Source: Thermomicrobiales bacterium (GTDB lineage: Bacteria; Chloroflexota; Chloroflexia; Thermomicrobiales; UBA6265). From it: 64,000 nucleotides of DNA. Under the pieces are notes generated by a model that was not told the origin of the DNA, did no database searches, and worked only from the letters and a program-made list of their open reading frames with translations. Position 1 is the stretch's first letter, and each line of letters begins with the position of its first letter. Shown here in pieces: positions 18,667 to 27,311 of this stretch. The position numbers and the translations under genes were made by a program. The DNA is taken from positions 1 to 64,000 of the forward strand of contig JAMLHN010000020.1 in NCBI GenBank assembly GCA_023957115.1, read 5' to 3'.

Positions 18667-19425
18667 ATGGTCATGGAAACGACATCACAATCTGACGCAC
18701 AGATCGCTCCGATCGAGCGCCAAACGCTGGTTGGAATCGTCATGCAACGGATCGAGGACTACGTGCGTGAGCGCGCGCTCGGCCCCGGCGATCCGCTGCC
18801 CTCGCAGCATGAGCTTGTCCGGCAGCTCGGCGTGAGCCGGCCGGTTGTACGTGAGGCCCTGCAAGGATTGGCCTCCCGCGGAGTGCTGGAGATTCGACCC
18901 GGCAGTGGGGTCTATGTCAGCGATCCTGCCGCTCGGCCGATGGACGACGGCCGCATCGCGATCGAAACGCACCAGGCTGCGCTGGAAGCGTTGGAAGCGC
19001 GTATGGTCGTAGAAGTCGAAATGGCGGCATTGGCCGCCGAACGCGCCACCGACGAGGATTTCGCTCGTATGGATCGGGTGCTCGCTCGCCTGAAACGCGC
19101 TTCCGCACGTCATCAGTCGACTGCACAGATCACCTCCGATTTTCATCGTGCCCTGGCGCGCTCGTGCCACAACACCATCCTCTACCGCATGGGGCAGCTC
19201 ATTGCGCGGGCACGGGTTTCGCAGGGTATCCGCGTCGAGCATGCGTTACCTGATATTGCCGCCGGTGAGTACCAGAGTCACCTTGTACTCCGCGAAGCAA
19301 TTGCGAGCCGTGATCCCACCATTGCCCGAGCGGCCATGCGTCGACACTTGGAAGTGGCGCATGGATGGGAAGACCAGATTTCGAAACATCGAAAATCGTC
19401 GGATGAGGAACTCGGCACGGAATGA
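18667..19425 (+). CDS. GntR-family transcriptional regulator, FadR (FCD) subfamily
   Basis: 252 residues from the ATG at 18667, chosen for the GAGGGG site seven bases upstream. The winged-helix domain (~20-95) contains LPSQHELVRQLGVSRPVVREALQGLASRGVLEIRPGSGVYV, the GntR signature. The C-terminal helical FCD domain includes DFHRALARSCHNTILYRMGQLI (metal-binding D and H) and HLVLREAIASRDPTIARAAMRRHLE (final histidine). FCD regulators usually sense carboxylic-acid metabolites. It is divergent from the peptide-transporter operon and upstream of a PLP enzyme, probable targets of the operator at 18571. Confidence 0.92.
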   Translation: MVMETTSQSDAQIAPIERQTLVGIVMQRIEDYVRERALGPGDPLPSQHELVRQLGVSRPVVREALQGLASRGVLEIRPGSGVYVSDPAARPMDDGRIAIETHQAALEALEARMVVEVEMAALAAERATDEDFARMDRVLARLKRASARHQSTAQITSDFHRALARSCHNTILYRMGQLIARARVSQGIRVEHALPDIAAGEYQSHLVLREAIASRDPTIARAAMRRHLEVAHGWEDQISKHRKSSDEELGTE

Positions 19426-19586
19426 TCCGGTTCGTAATCCCGCTTGGGCGAGTGGGGAACCCGAACGACATTGCCTCAATCGTCGTGTTCCCTGCCTCGG
19501 ATAACGCCACGCATGTCTCCGGGGAAATGATCGTGGCCGGTGGCAGCATGCTCTGTAACAAAAGATAAAAAGATAGGAGAAGCTCG

Positions 19587-20705
19587 GTGACGAACGAAAC
19601 CATCTACGATCGCATCGGCGTGCGTTCCATCATCAACGGACGCGGGCCCACCACCATTGTGGGCGGTTCGTTGATGGAACCCGAGGTGCTGGCTGCGATG
19701 GCCGAGGCTGCTACCCGCTTCGTCGATATCGAGGAGCTCAATCGTGCTGTTGGCCAGCGCATTGCCGAGGTAACTGGAGCCGAAGCGGGGTATGTGGCCT
19801 GTGGTTCAGCCGCCGCCATGGCGCTGGCAGTGGCCGCCTGCATTGCTGGCACCGATCCCGTCAAGATCGACGCGCTTCCGGACAGCGATGGGCTTGCGAA
19901 CGAGATCATCCTGCACCGTGCGCATCGCATTCCGTATGACCGCATGTACCGCGCCGGCGGCGGCCGGTTGGTGCTCATCGGTACGTGGGAGCAGACCGAT
20001 CCCAGAGAGTTGGAAGAGGCCATCACCGACCGGACCGCGGCGGTTGCCTTCAACCAGTCGCAATACTGCGGTCCTGGTGCGTTGTCGTTCGATCAGGTGG
20101 TGGAGATTGCGCATGCCCGCAATGTGCCGGTCATCGTCGACGCCGCATCGACACTGCCGCCCGTGAACCATTTGCGCATCTGGATCGAGCGTGGCGCCGA
20201 TCTGGTGATCTACAGTGGTGGCAAGGGGATTCGCGGTCCGCAGGAAACGTCGCTGCTCGCCGGCCGCGCCGAGCTGATCGCCGCCGCCCGCGCCAATGGC
20301 AGTCCCAATGCGGCGGTGGGTCGTGGGGGAAAGGTGAGCAAGGAGTCGATGATCGGACTCTGGGTGGCCTTGGAGCGTTTTCTCACCCACGATCATGACG
20401 CGGACTACCGTCGGCACATGGCGCAGGCCGACCGGTTGGAAGCGGCATTTGCCGGTCGCCCTGACCTTCGCCTGATCCGCACCGACGATCAGGCCGTCTG
20501 GCCCTTTCCCGTCATCGGTCTCTATCCGGTCGACAATCGCTGGGCCATTCAGGACGTCGCTCGGGGACTCATCGATGGTGAGCCATCGATTCACCTCGAT
20601 CCGCTCCGCGACCGCCTGCAGATCAATACCCATTGGCTGGAAGACGACCAGATCGATCCCATCATTCGCCGCCTTACCGAGGAATTGGATGCGCGATGCG
20701 GATAG
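19587..20705 (+). CDS. SelA-like PLP-dependent enzyme (aminotransferase fold type I)
   Basis: 372 residues from a GTG with AGGAGA seven bases upstream. The fold-type I core is clear: ACGSAAAMALAVAACIAG near 70, VPVIVDAASTLPPVNHL (PLP-binding Asp) near 185, and IYSGGKGIRGPQETSLLAG with the Schiff-base lysine near 215. This pattern matches the SelA/D-glucosaminate-6-phosphate ammonia-lyase group rather than true L-seryl-tRNA(Sec) selenium transferase; no selenocysteine gene is nearby. The context (FCD regulator, peptide transport, dipeptidase) suggests amino-acid or amino-sugar breakdown. Confidence 0.85.
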   Translation: MTNETIYDRIGVRSIINGRGPTTIVGGSLMEPEVLAAMAEAATRFVDIEELNRAVGQRIAEVTGAEAGYVACGSAAAMALAVAACIAGTDPVKIDALPDSDGLANEIILHRAHRIPYDRMYRAGGGRLVLIGTWEQTDPRELEEAITDRTAAVAFNQSQYCGPGALSFDQVVEIAHARNVPVIVDAASTLPPVNHLRIWIERGADLVIYSGGKGIRGPQETSLLAGRAELIAAARANGSPNAAVGRGGKVSKESMIGLWVALERFLTHDHDADYRRHMAQADRLEAAFAGRPDLRLIRTDDQAVWPFPVIGLYPVDNRWAIQDVARGLIDGEPSIHLDPLRDRLQINTHWLEDDQIDPIIRRLTEELDARCG

Positions 20706-20732
20706 CCGAGAAGAGATTCCAGTGAAGACGAC

Positions 20733-21197
20733 CTATCCCGTCGAGGAAATCAGCGCTTTGCCGTCTTCCTCGATCGAATCCTTTTCACCAAGTCGATACG
20801 CGTTCAACGCTTCGATGACCGCTTCCGGGTTCTGCTCGATCACTCGCAGGTAGCTGGCCGCGGCCTGGTTGTGGGAGATGAAGGTGCCCTTCTGCTCCCA
20901 GTCGCGGAGCGTGCCGAGCGGAATCTCGAACGTCTCGGCGAATTGCGCCTGCGTCAGCTTCAGGCTCTTCCGAACGCGCCGCGCATCCACGACCCGCCGC
21001 ATCCGCGACAGCTCTTCTTCGGTCATCGGCGGGTTGTCCGGATCGGAGAGGGCGTTTGCTTCGATCTCCTCTTCGGTCAATGCGTCGAATTTTGCCCAAT
21101 CCATAGGAATGGGAGACACATAAGGCAGACCAGTCGATTCATCGATCAACGTGCCGTCTTCATACAATCGCACGCGAACGGTATTCTCTTCGCTCAT
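20733..21197 (-). CDS. Helix-turn-helix antitoxin paired with a BrnT-like toxin
   Basis: 154 residues. An acidic N-terminal half (MSEENTVRVRLYEDGTLIDE...) precedes an HTH: RRVRKSLKLTQAQFAETFEIPLGTLRDWEQ near 75-105, where TQAQFAETFEI and PLGTLRDWE are the two helices. The remaining 40 residues are a C-terminal arm. Its start lies 38 bases inside the toxin gene, so the two are co-transcribed with the toxin first. Typical BrnA antitoxins are ribbon-helix-helix; here a Xre/NadS-type HTH occupies that place. Confidence 0.8.
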   Translation of the reverse strand: MSEENTVRVRLYEDGTLIDESTGLPYVSPIPMDWAKFDALTEEEIEANALSDPDNPPMTEEELSRMRRVVDARRVRKSLKLTQAQFAETFEIPLGTLRDWEQKGTFISHNQAAASYLRVIEQNPEAVIEALNAYRLGEKDSIEEDGKALISSTG

Positions 21198-21444
21198 ATC
21201 TACTCGCCTTTCGGGCGGAAATGATTCGCACGCGATCTCCGCGCCATGTGTAGATCACGGTGGTCAATGCGCCTTCGGCACGACCGACCGTTTTCCACCG
21301 TACTTCACCTTGTCGTTGTTGTGGTGGATCCTGCTCGATACGGTTGCGATCCCGAAAGAGCATGATCGCAACTTCGAAGACGATGTCATGTTTCCCGATG
21401 TTGCTTTCCGCTTTGGCATCATCCCACTCGAAGCCATTGACCAA
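21160..21444 (-). CDS. brnT: BrnT-family toxin
   Basis: 94 residues from a TTG at 21444 behind GGAG; a GTG at 21489 would add 15 residues. FEWDDAKAESNIGKHDIVFEVA near the start and VRIISARKASRYERREY at the end are the BrnT hallmarks of this RelE-like ribonuclease fold. A four-base gap separates the longest start from the dipeptidase stop, so the pair may also read through from that gene. The toxin-first order and overlap with the antitoxin agree with a brnTA operon. RNase activity is family knowledge, not shown here. Confidence 0.82.
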   Translation of the reverse strand: MVNGFEWDDAKAESNIGKHDIVFEVAIMLFRDRNRIEQDPPQQRQGEVRWKTVGRAEGALTTVIYTWRGDRVRIISARKASRYERREYRSRAIV

Positions 21445-21492
21445 GAGTGCTCCGACTCGATAGTACTGGTGACCAGTAGTTCCTGCCACTCC

Positions 21493-22557
21493 CTATGCCT
21501 CGGATGTCCACACCCGTTCGAGCATCCGGAGCCAGTTGCCGTGCATGATCTTCTCGATGTCGCCTTCGGCGTAACCGCGAGTGCGGAGCCGGTCGGGGAT
21601 AGTCTGCAGCTCGTGAATCGTGTCGAGCTCACGGGGAGTCTGCTCGGTGCCGTAGCCGCCGTCGAGATCGGTGCCGATGGCCGCATGGTTGGCGTTTCCG
21701 GTGAGCTGGCAGATATGGTCGATGTGATCGACGTAGTCCTCCATGCCGCACATCTCGGGTGAGGATTCGCCCCGGATCCAGTTCGGCACCACCATCCAGG
21801 CGTCGAGCGCGCACCCGATGACGCCGTCGCGATCTACGATATGCTGGATCATCTGGTCGGTCAGCTGGCGATCGCCAGGCACCAGCGCGCGACAGTTGTT
21901 GTGCGATGCCCAGATGGGACCGGTGAAGATCTCGACCGCTTCCCAGAACGACTGATCGTTGAGATGGGTAACGTCGAGCACCAGGTTGGTCTGATTCATC
22001 TCTTCCAGGAGCGCCTTGCCTCGTTCGGTGAGCCCACCCAGGCTTTCGGTGCCGTGGGCATATTCGCTCGGTCCGTAGTGGGCCAGAGAGAGCGCGCGCA
22101 GGCCATCGTTCCACCAGAGCGGGAGCTGGTCGAGATCGACGATGGGGTCGGCCCCTTCCATGGTCAGGATCATGCCAAGCGGAGTGTTCTCCGGATCGGC
22201 TTTCCATTCCTTCATATGGGCATCGAGCGCCGGCCAGTCGGAGATCATGCGAATGTCGCCCTGGCGTTCCATCTCCCGGTAATAGGCGAGCTCGCCCTGG
22301 GCGCGGGCGTAGGCAATCTCCTGGGTGCGGACGTCGATCATGTCGTGCCGCCCCGATTTTGTGCGCGCGATCATCGTGCAGAAACAGAGCGCCATCTCGG
22401 TACGGCGCATCTCCGGGAACGACAGCACATTGCACCCACGGCCTTTTTCCGTCATCCCGGCCTCGTCTTCTCTGATACCGGCCACGCTCTTGCGCAGATC
22501 GCGGTTTAGATAGAACGCATTCATGGCGATGTCGAGATGACTGTCGATGACGATCAT
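21493..22557 (-). CDS. Membrane-dipeptidase family (M19) metallopeptidase
   Basis: 354 residues, start supported by AAGGAG nine bases upstream. M19 zinc-site residues are visible: DSHLD at 5-9, the bridging glutamate in LTMEGADP, and LDVTHLND and ASHNNCRALVPGDRQLTDQMI with two histidines of the second half. GTDLDGGYG supplies the late catalytic aspartate. These enzymes hydrolyse dipeptides, including those with D-residues. The neighbours (peptide transporter, serine hydrolase) fit peptide catabolism. No signal peptide is seen, so it is probably cytoplasmic. Confidence 0.92.
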   Translation of the reverse strand: MIVIDSHLDIAMNAFYLNRDLRKSVAGIREDEAGMTEKGRGCNVLSFPEMRRTEMALCFCTMIARTKSGRHDMIDVRTQEIAYARAQGELAYYREMERQGDIRMISDWPALDAHMKEWKADPENTPLGMILTMEGADPIVDLDQLPLWWNDGLRALSLAHYGPSEYAHGTESLGGLTERGKALLEEMNQTNLVLDVTHLNDQSFWEAVEIFTGPIWASHNNCRALVPGDRQLTDQMIQHIVDRDGVIGCALDAWMVVPNWIRGESSPEMCGMEDYVDHIDHICQLTGNANHAAIGTDLDGGYGTEQTPRELDTIHELQTIPDRLRTRGYAEGDIEKIMHGNWLRMLERVWTSEA

Positions 22558-22644
22558 GATCCTGAGCTCCTTCGAGCGTGCGCAAAACCAGCCGGTAGTC
22601 TGAGCGGCAGTCTACCGGGAATGGGCCCGAGAAATCCTCAGGAT

Positions 22645-24115
22645 TCAGGACTCTCCTCGCCCAGTGAGGATCGTTCTCGTGGGTTCCTCCCAGGAGACGT
22701 TGGGCTCGACTTCGATCGCGATCTGCTTCGCCGCAAAGCGGAAGCGCAGGATCGGGCAGACTTCGCTCTCGGTGTAGCAGATGCGGAGCTCGAAGGTATC
22801 GTCCGCGATCCAGATCCCGCAGGCTGCCATGCGTTCCTTGCCCAGACCGCTGGACCACGGGTATTCTCGGCCAAGAACACGGCTTTCGGACGTTCCCTCG
22901 CGCCAGACCCCATATCCGGCGCTGACGGGCTGCTCACCCAGACCATTCGTGAACGTGACAGTGGTGCTGTCCTCATCGAAGGAGAAGCGCACACGCTCGA
23001 TGCTGAACTCGTTGGGTTCGATTTCGTAGGTCGTGCCGGAGACCGCCGCAGCGATACCGGATGCGGACGCACCCTCGGCGACCGGCAGCGTCAGTGACGA
23101 GAGCCTGGACGTCAACGCCTTCTGCGCTGCCGGATCCTCTGGCAGGGTGGTGTCTCCGAATGCGGGCAGGAGGTGTTCCCAGACGCGGTCGAGCACGAGC
23201 TGGAGATTTTGCACGCCGCTGGTCATGGCCAACACGGCATCGTGCTCCGGGAAGACAATGCAGAACTGGCCGAACGCGCCGTCACCTCGATAGGCGCCCC
23301 CGAATCGACAGCGCCAGAATTGGTATCCGTAGCCGGCCGTCCAATCCGGATTCGTCTGTGTGTTGCTATTGTCGGAATGGGCGGTGGTGGCTTCGTCGAT
23401 CCATGCTTCGGTGAGGATGCGTTGGCCGTTCCACTCCCCCTTCTGCAGGTACATCTGGCCGAAGCGGGCGATGTCCTCCGTGGTGATGTGAAGTCCGGAG
23501 CCACCGAGACTGCGCCCCTGTGGGTCGGTGTCCCAGGTTGGGTTCTCGATCCCGAGCGGCGCGAACAATCGGGGTCGCAAGTAATCGACCAGGGTCTCAC
23601 CGGTGAGCTTGGTGAGGATTGTAGGTTGCGGGGGTGTTGTAGACGAACCAGGTTCCCGGTTCGTGGCGCACCGGCAGCGCGAGAAAGGCTCGCGGCCAGT
23701 TGTCCTCCGAGCCACCCCAAATCGTGCTCAGTGTGTCCTCATGGTGTCCCGTATTCATGGTCAGGAGATGCTGGACGGTCATCGCCATCAGGTGGTCGCT
23801 GGGGTTTTCCGGCGCGTCGCCGGGGAAGAACGACAGCACCGGATCATCGACCGAGAGCAGTCCCTCGGCGACCGCCAGACCGATGGCGGACGAGGTGAAG
23901 CTCTTGCTGAGCGAGTAGAGCATATGCGGGAACTCGGGCCGATAGGGCTCCCACCAGCCCTCAGCCACCACCTTGCCATGCCGCAGGAGCATGAAGCTCT
24001 GGACGGCATCCAGCGGATGCGCGTGCTGTTCGACGGCGTCGATGAAGCCAAGCATGGCAGCCGATGGGATACCCTCGGCCTCCGGGGTGCTGCGGGGAAA
24101 CGTCTTGACGGGCAT
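22645..24115 (-). CDS. Beta-lactamase-fold serine hydrolase, frameshifted
   Basis: About 490 residues when rejoined. The 5' part (MPVKTFPRSTPEAEGIP...) has the SxxK catalytic motif as YSLSKSF near residue 69 and reads FVYNTPATY (YxN motif) before breaking near 23618. The 3' part continues in another frame as LTKLTGETLVDYLRPRLFAPLGIENPTW and includes GLHITTEDIARFGQMYLQKGEWNG and YGYQFWRC. It belongs to the class C beta-lactamase/D-aminopeptidase family. One base indel reconciles the frames. The start is backed by GGGAGA. Its C-terminal ~130 residues are a separate beta-rich segment. Confidence 0.82.
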
Positions 24116-24198
24116 GATGGATCTCCCTGCACGAGATGCCTGATTGCCGATTGCGGCGTCAGGGTAGCACGGGACAGCCCAGGTTCTTGTTGTGCCGA

Positions 24199-25272
24199 TC
24201 AGCTCCCGCAGCAGGAGTCCAGCGATGTCCAGGTCTCCGGTTCGCGTACGCCAGTCACCACCTGCCGGATCGCTTCGATGACCAACTCCGGCTGATCTTG
24301 CTGGATGTAATGTCCACTCGTCTCGCCAACGAGGTAGCGCGTGTCGGGAACCAGGGTGGCCTGATATTCGTTCGATCTGGTCAGGAAGCCTTCCAGCTCC
24401 GTTGGAGTGAAGCCCTCCGGCGGCTCGTCGATATCGAACGGAACCCCGTGCGCCAGCACCGCCAGTGGCATCTCCCGTAGTGGCGACTGGTCGGTGGCGT
24501 CCCGGAGAGCCGGGTTGGCGCTTCCATATGGAATGGTCTCGAGGTCCCCGTAGTCAGGGATCGGCACAACCGTGTCGGTCCCGAGGCCGGCGTTGAAGGT
24601 CACGAGCGATTCCCATTGCTCTGGAGTCATAAGCGTCTCGATGAACTCGCTATAGGCATCCACCAGCACCATGCCTGAGACATCGTCCGGATACGTGCTT
24701 GCATAGAGCCGTGCGGCCGCACCGCCCAGCGAATGCGCCGCAAGCACGAAGGGGGTCGCGATCCCGGACGCGTGCACGAGCGCATGGAGCTCTTCGACCA
24801 CGTCCGGCAACGTGCGTGGCTGGGGAATGGCATCGCTCCGGCTGATGAAATCGATATCGCCTGTCGAGGTTGCCGTTCCCGGCCGGTCATAGGCGCAAAC
24901 GCGCGTGAAACTCGCCACCGCCGGCATCACCATCGTGCGTGCCGGAGTCTGCTCACTCAGATCAACGGTCCAGACGTCGCTCGTATCGCGATACCCGGAC
25001 ACAAGCACCACCGTCGGGCCACCGCTTCCCGCGCACGTTAGGTAAAGCGACCGCCCGCCAATATCGACCAACCCCGCTGCGTCCATCGTCACATCGCCCA
25101 CCGGAGTTGCGTCATGCGCATGCCCCCATTGCATCTCGTGCAACGCCAGACCAATCATGGGTGCGGTGGCTCCGAACCCTCGCAACGCCGCCCGGCGTGA
25201 TAGCCGTATTCGGTCCAGCACATGCCAGCGATGCGCAACGGTTCGTGGTTCGAGCTCCTCGGATTCGATCAT
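24199..25272 (-). CDS. Tat-exported alpha/beta hydrolase
   Basis: 357 residues from the ATG at 25272, nine bases after GGAAGG. LSRRAALRGFGATAPMIGLALHEM is a twin-arginine signal. The alpha/beta-hydrolase fold follows: VVLVSGYRDTSDVW (oxyanion loop), FVLAAHSLGGAAARLYASTYPDDV with the GHSxG variant AHSLGG and nucleophile Ser, and a C-terminal GHYIQQDQPELV with the catalytic His. The substrate is not predictable. Upstream spacer 25273-25543 holds a weak hairpin (GACCGGG/CCCGGTC at 25490-25511). Confidence 0.85.
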   Translation of the reverse strand: MIESEELEPRTVAHRWHVLDRIRLSRRAALRGFGATAPMIGLALHEMQWGHAHDATPVGDVTMDAAGLVDIGGRSLYLTCAGSGGPTVVLVSGYRDTSDVWTVDLSEQTPARTMVMPAVASFTRVCAYDRPGTATSTGDIDFISRSDAIPQPRTLPDVVEELHALVHASGIATPFVLAAHSLGGAAARLYASTYPDDVSGMVLVDAYSEFIETLMTPEQWESLVTFNAGLGTDTVVPIPDYGDLETIPYGSANPALRDATDQSPLREMPLAVLAHGVPFDIDEPPEGFTPTELEGFLTRSNEYQATLVPDTRYLVGETSGHYIQQDQPELVIEAIRQVVTGVREPETWTSLDSCCGS

Positions 25273-25543
25273 CGGGGACATCCTTCCAGATCGTGGCAAC
25301 AACGAACGAGAACAATGCATCTGGTTCGGGCGTGATTTGATTGTGAACGCTCGATTCGGCACTATAGCAGAGCGCGTTGTGCGCTCACGATCTCGCGACG
25401 ACGTCCCAATGTCCTTCGGTCGTAGATGAGGCCGATTCTCCTCGTTCGAGCCCGGCTCCCTGACGTTCATGGACGAGATCATGCGACGTGACCGGGAATA
25501 AATCCCCGGTCTGACAGGACAAAGCCACTCCGGGGATCGTGGC

Positions 25544-25954
25544 TCAGGACTCAGGGAGCTCCCAATGCCCCTCCACCAGGACCGCCTCCACATGCCCCGG
25601 CCAGGGAGGGGAGGTGCACATCAGGAAGCGAAGAGACTCGTCTCCCAGCGCGCGGAACTGGAATGCCACCTGGACCGGAATCGTGACCACGACCCCGGCG
25701 CGCAGATGGACGACTTCTTCCTGATGGCCGGACCGGCGCCAGAGCTCGCCTTCCCCGCCGAGGATGTACCAGATCTCGTGCACGGTCTTGTGCTTGATTG
25801 CCACGGAAACGCTGCCGGCGGGAAGGGTTCCATGCGCCATGCTGGCATGGGGATTGTGCAGCAGCTCCCGAATTTCCGAGGTGTCCGGGGCCAGCACATC
25901 GACGTCCGCCGGAAGATGCAAGGTCTCGAATGCCAGATGCTCGCGCTTCGCCAT
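25544..25954 (-). CDS. Cupin-domain protein
   Basis: 136 residues from the ATG at 25954 (MAKREHLAFETLHLPAD). A single cupin barrel: HGTLPAGSVSVAIKHKTVHEIWYILGGEGELW carries the first motif in modified form (H..E instead of HxH...E) and HLRAGVVVTIPVQVAFQFRALGDESL the second. The loss of two metal ligands suggests it may not bind a classical metal. The stop codon lies inside a TCAGGAC heptad. It is divergent from the queuosine-salvage gene with a 34-base spacer, so their promoters overlap. Confidence 0.8.
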   Translation of the reverse strand: MAKREHLAFETLHLPADVDVLAPDTSEIRELLHNPHASMAHGTLPAGSVSVAIKHKTVHEIWYILGGEGELWRRSGHQEEVVHLRAGVVVTIPVQVAFQFRALGDESLRFLMCTSPPWPGHVEAVLVEGHWELPES

Positions 25955-25988
25955 TGGCGCTCCATCCTTACTCGGTACACTTGTGAAC

Positions 25989-26978
25989 ATGTTCGAAGGA
26001 AGTATCGGTCCAGATTCGCTCGCTGTCTTGCGGTCCACACGTCCGTTGATCGCGAACGCTCGCTCGGTGACCATCGTGCCCGACGCGGTCGAAGCAACGG
26101 CCGCGCTGCTGGCCAATGCCGAACTGGCCCCGCCTGAATGGGAAACGGGTATTCACTTCCGGGACGATACCTGGCGTACCGCGGCGTGGGTGCTGGTGCT
26201 CGATGCGCTCAATTTCTGCTTCTGGAGCGAACGTCCCGATCCCGAGTTGGACGGTCATGACGGAACGCGCTACGATGGATATTGGGCGCTGGTCGCGGCC
26301 TTGCGCAAGGCCATCGACCGGGGACAGCCGCTTTGGGATGCAGACTATCTCCTCACCGCCCCGGACGCCGAGCTGGTAGCGATTTTCGATCCTGCGGATC
26401 CAGACGGCGTTCCCATTCCTCAGCTCGAGCGGCGGGTGGCCCACCTGCGCGAAGTTGGCGTTGGGTTACGCGAAACCCCCATTGAGGAGCTGATCAGCGC
26501 TGCCAACGGGTCGGCAGTCGCGCTTGCCGATGCCGTTCGGCGGCGATTCCCTTCGTTCAACGACATCGTGCTCATCGATGGGCAGGAGGTTCGATTCCTG
26601 AAACGGGCGCAGATCCTGATTGCCGATTTGCACGGCGCCTTTGGTGGAGCGGGACTCGGGAAATTCCACGATCTGCACGAGCTGACCGCCTTTGCCGACT
26701 ACAAGGTGCCGCAGGTGTTGCGGCGGTTCGGGGTGCTGCGGTATTCGTCAGATCTGGAAGCCGCCTTGCACGCGCGCCAGTTGATCCCGGCCAATAGCCC
26801 ATGGGAGCTCGAGATTCGGGCGGCAACGATTTGGGGATGCGAGCTGATCCGGCAAGCGCTAGTGGCGCAGGGCAAACCCTTGATGGCGATGGAGATCGAC
26901 TGGGCGCTCTGGCTGACGGGACAGGAGCTTCCGGCTGGGACCGAGCCGTACCATCGCACGCCGACGATCTTCTATTGA
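25989..26978 (+). CDS. qng1: Queuosine 5'-phosphate N-glycosylase/hydrolase (DUF2419)
   Basis: 329 residues, the usual length of the DUF2419 queuosine-salvage family. Conserved blocks: ALNFCFWSERP near 75, RYDGYWALVAALRKAIDRG, FLKRAQILIADLHGAFGG near 205, FADYKVPQVLRRFGVLRYS near 240, and EIRAATIWGCELIR with MEIDWALWLTGQ at the end. The family releases queuine from queuosine 5'-monophosphate so that it can be reused in tRNA; a homologue from Sphaerobacter thermophilus has been characterised, matching the proposed lineage. Residues such as D in ADYKVPQ are likely in the active site. No queuine transporter or tgt is in the window. Confidence 0.9.
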   Translation: MFEGSIGPDSLAVLRSTRPLIANARSVTIVPDAVEATAALLANAELAPPEWETGIHFRDDTWRTAAWVLVLDALNFCFWSERPDPELDGHDGTRYDGYWALVAALRKAIDRGQPLWDADYLLTAPDAELVAIFDPADPDGVPIPQLERRVAHLREVGVGLRETPIEELISAANGSAVALADAVRRRFPSFNDIVLIDGQEVRFLKRAQILIADLHGAFGGAGLGKFHDLHELTAFADYKVPQVLRRFGVLRYSSDLEAALHARQLIPANSPWELEIRAATIWGCELIRQALVAQGKPLMAMEIDWALWLTGQELPAGTEPYHRTPTIFY

Positions 26979-27073
26979 GTCGATTCCGCTGCGTCCGTGC
27001 GAAGCGGCGCGGAATCTGCGAAGATGGACGTATCGAACCTGTCCGAACCACCCGCTGACCAAGGAGCATCGAC

Positions 27074-27187
27074 ATGACCGCGTCGATCTGGAGAACGCTT
27101 TTGCCGGTCGTTGTGACCGTCGTGCTGTTGCTCTCCATTCTCCTGGTGATGTACGCCATCTCCTGGCTGATCGAGTTCCATCTCTAG
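27074..27187 (+). CDS. 37-residue single-span membrane peptide
   Basis: A short gene preceded by AAGGAG at 27061-27066, eight bases before ATG. It encodes MTASIWRTLLPVVVTVVLLL and then SILLVMYAISWLIEFHL: a basic N-terminus and one long hydrophobic segment. It lies in the 330-base space between qng1 and the GAP-family gene, in the same direction. The strong ribosome site, clean stop and coherent hydrophobic composition argue for a real gene. Function is unknown; small membrane regulators or subunits look like this. Confidence 0.65.
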   Translation: MTASIWRTLLPVVVTVVLLLSILLVMYAISWLIEFHL

Positions 27188-27311
27188 CTCGAGACCGGCA
27201 TCGTCCCGGAAAATGCTCCGTTCGAGGGATGCCGTTCGTGAACCGATGCGGCATGCTGGAGGACGGTGGACTGTTGTGTGCCGTGCGCGAGCGCAATAGG
27301 AGTGACGAGAC

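Noticed and set aside
19587..20705. True selenocysteine synthase SelA
   Set aside because: No selB, selD or SECIS context; the sequence fits the broader SelA-like PLP group acting on sugar acids or amino acids.
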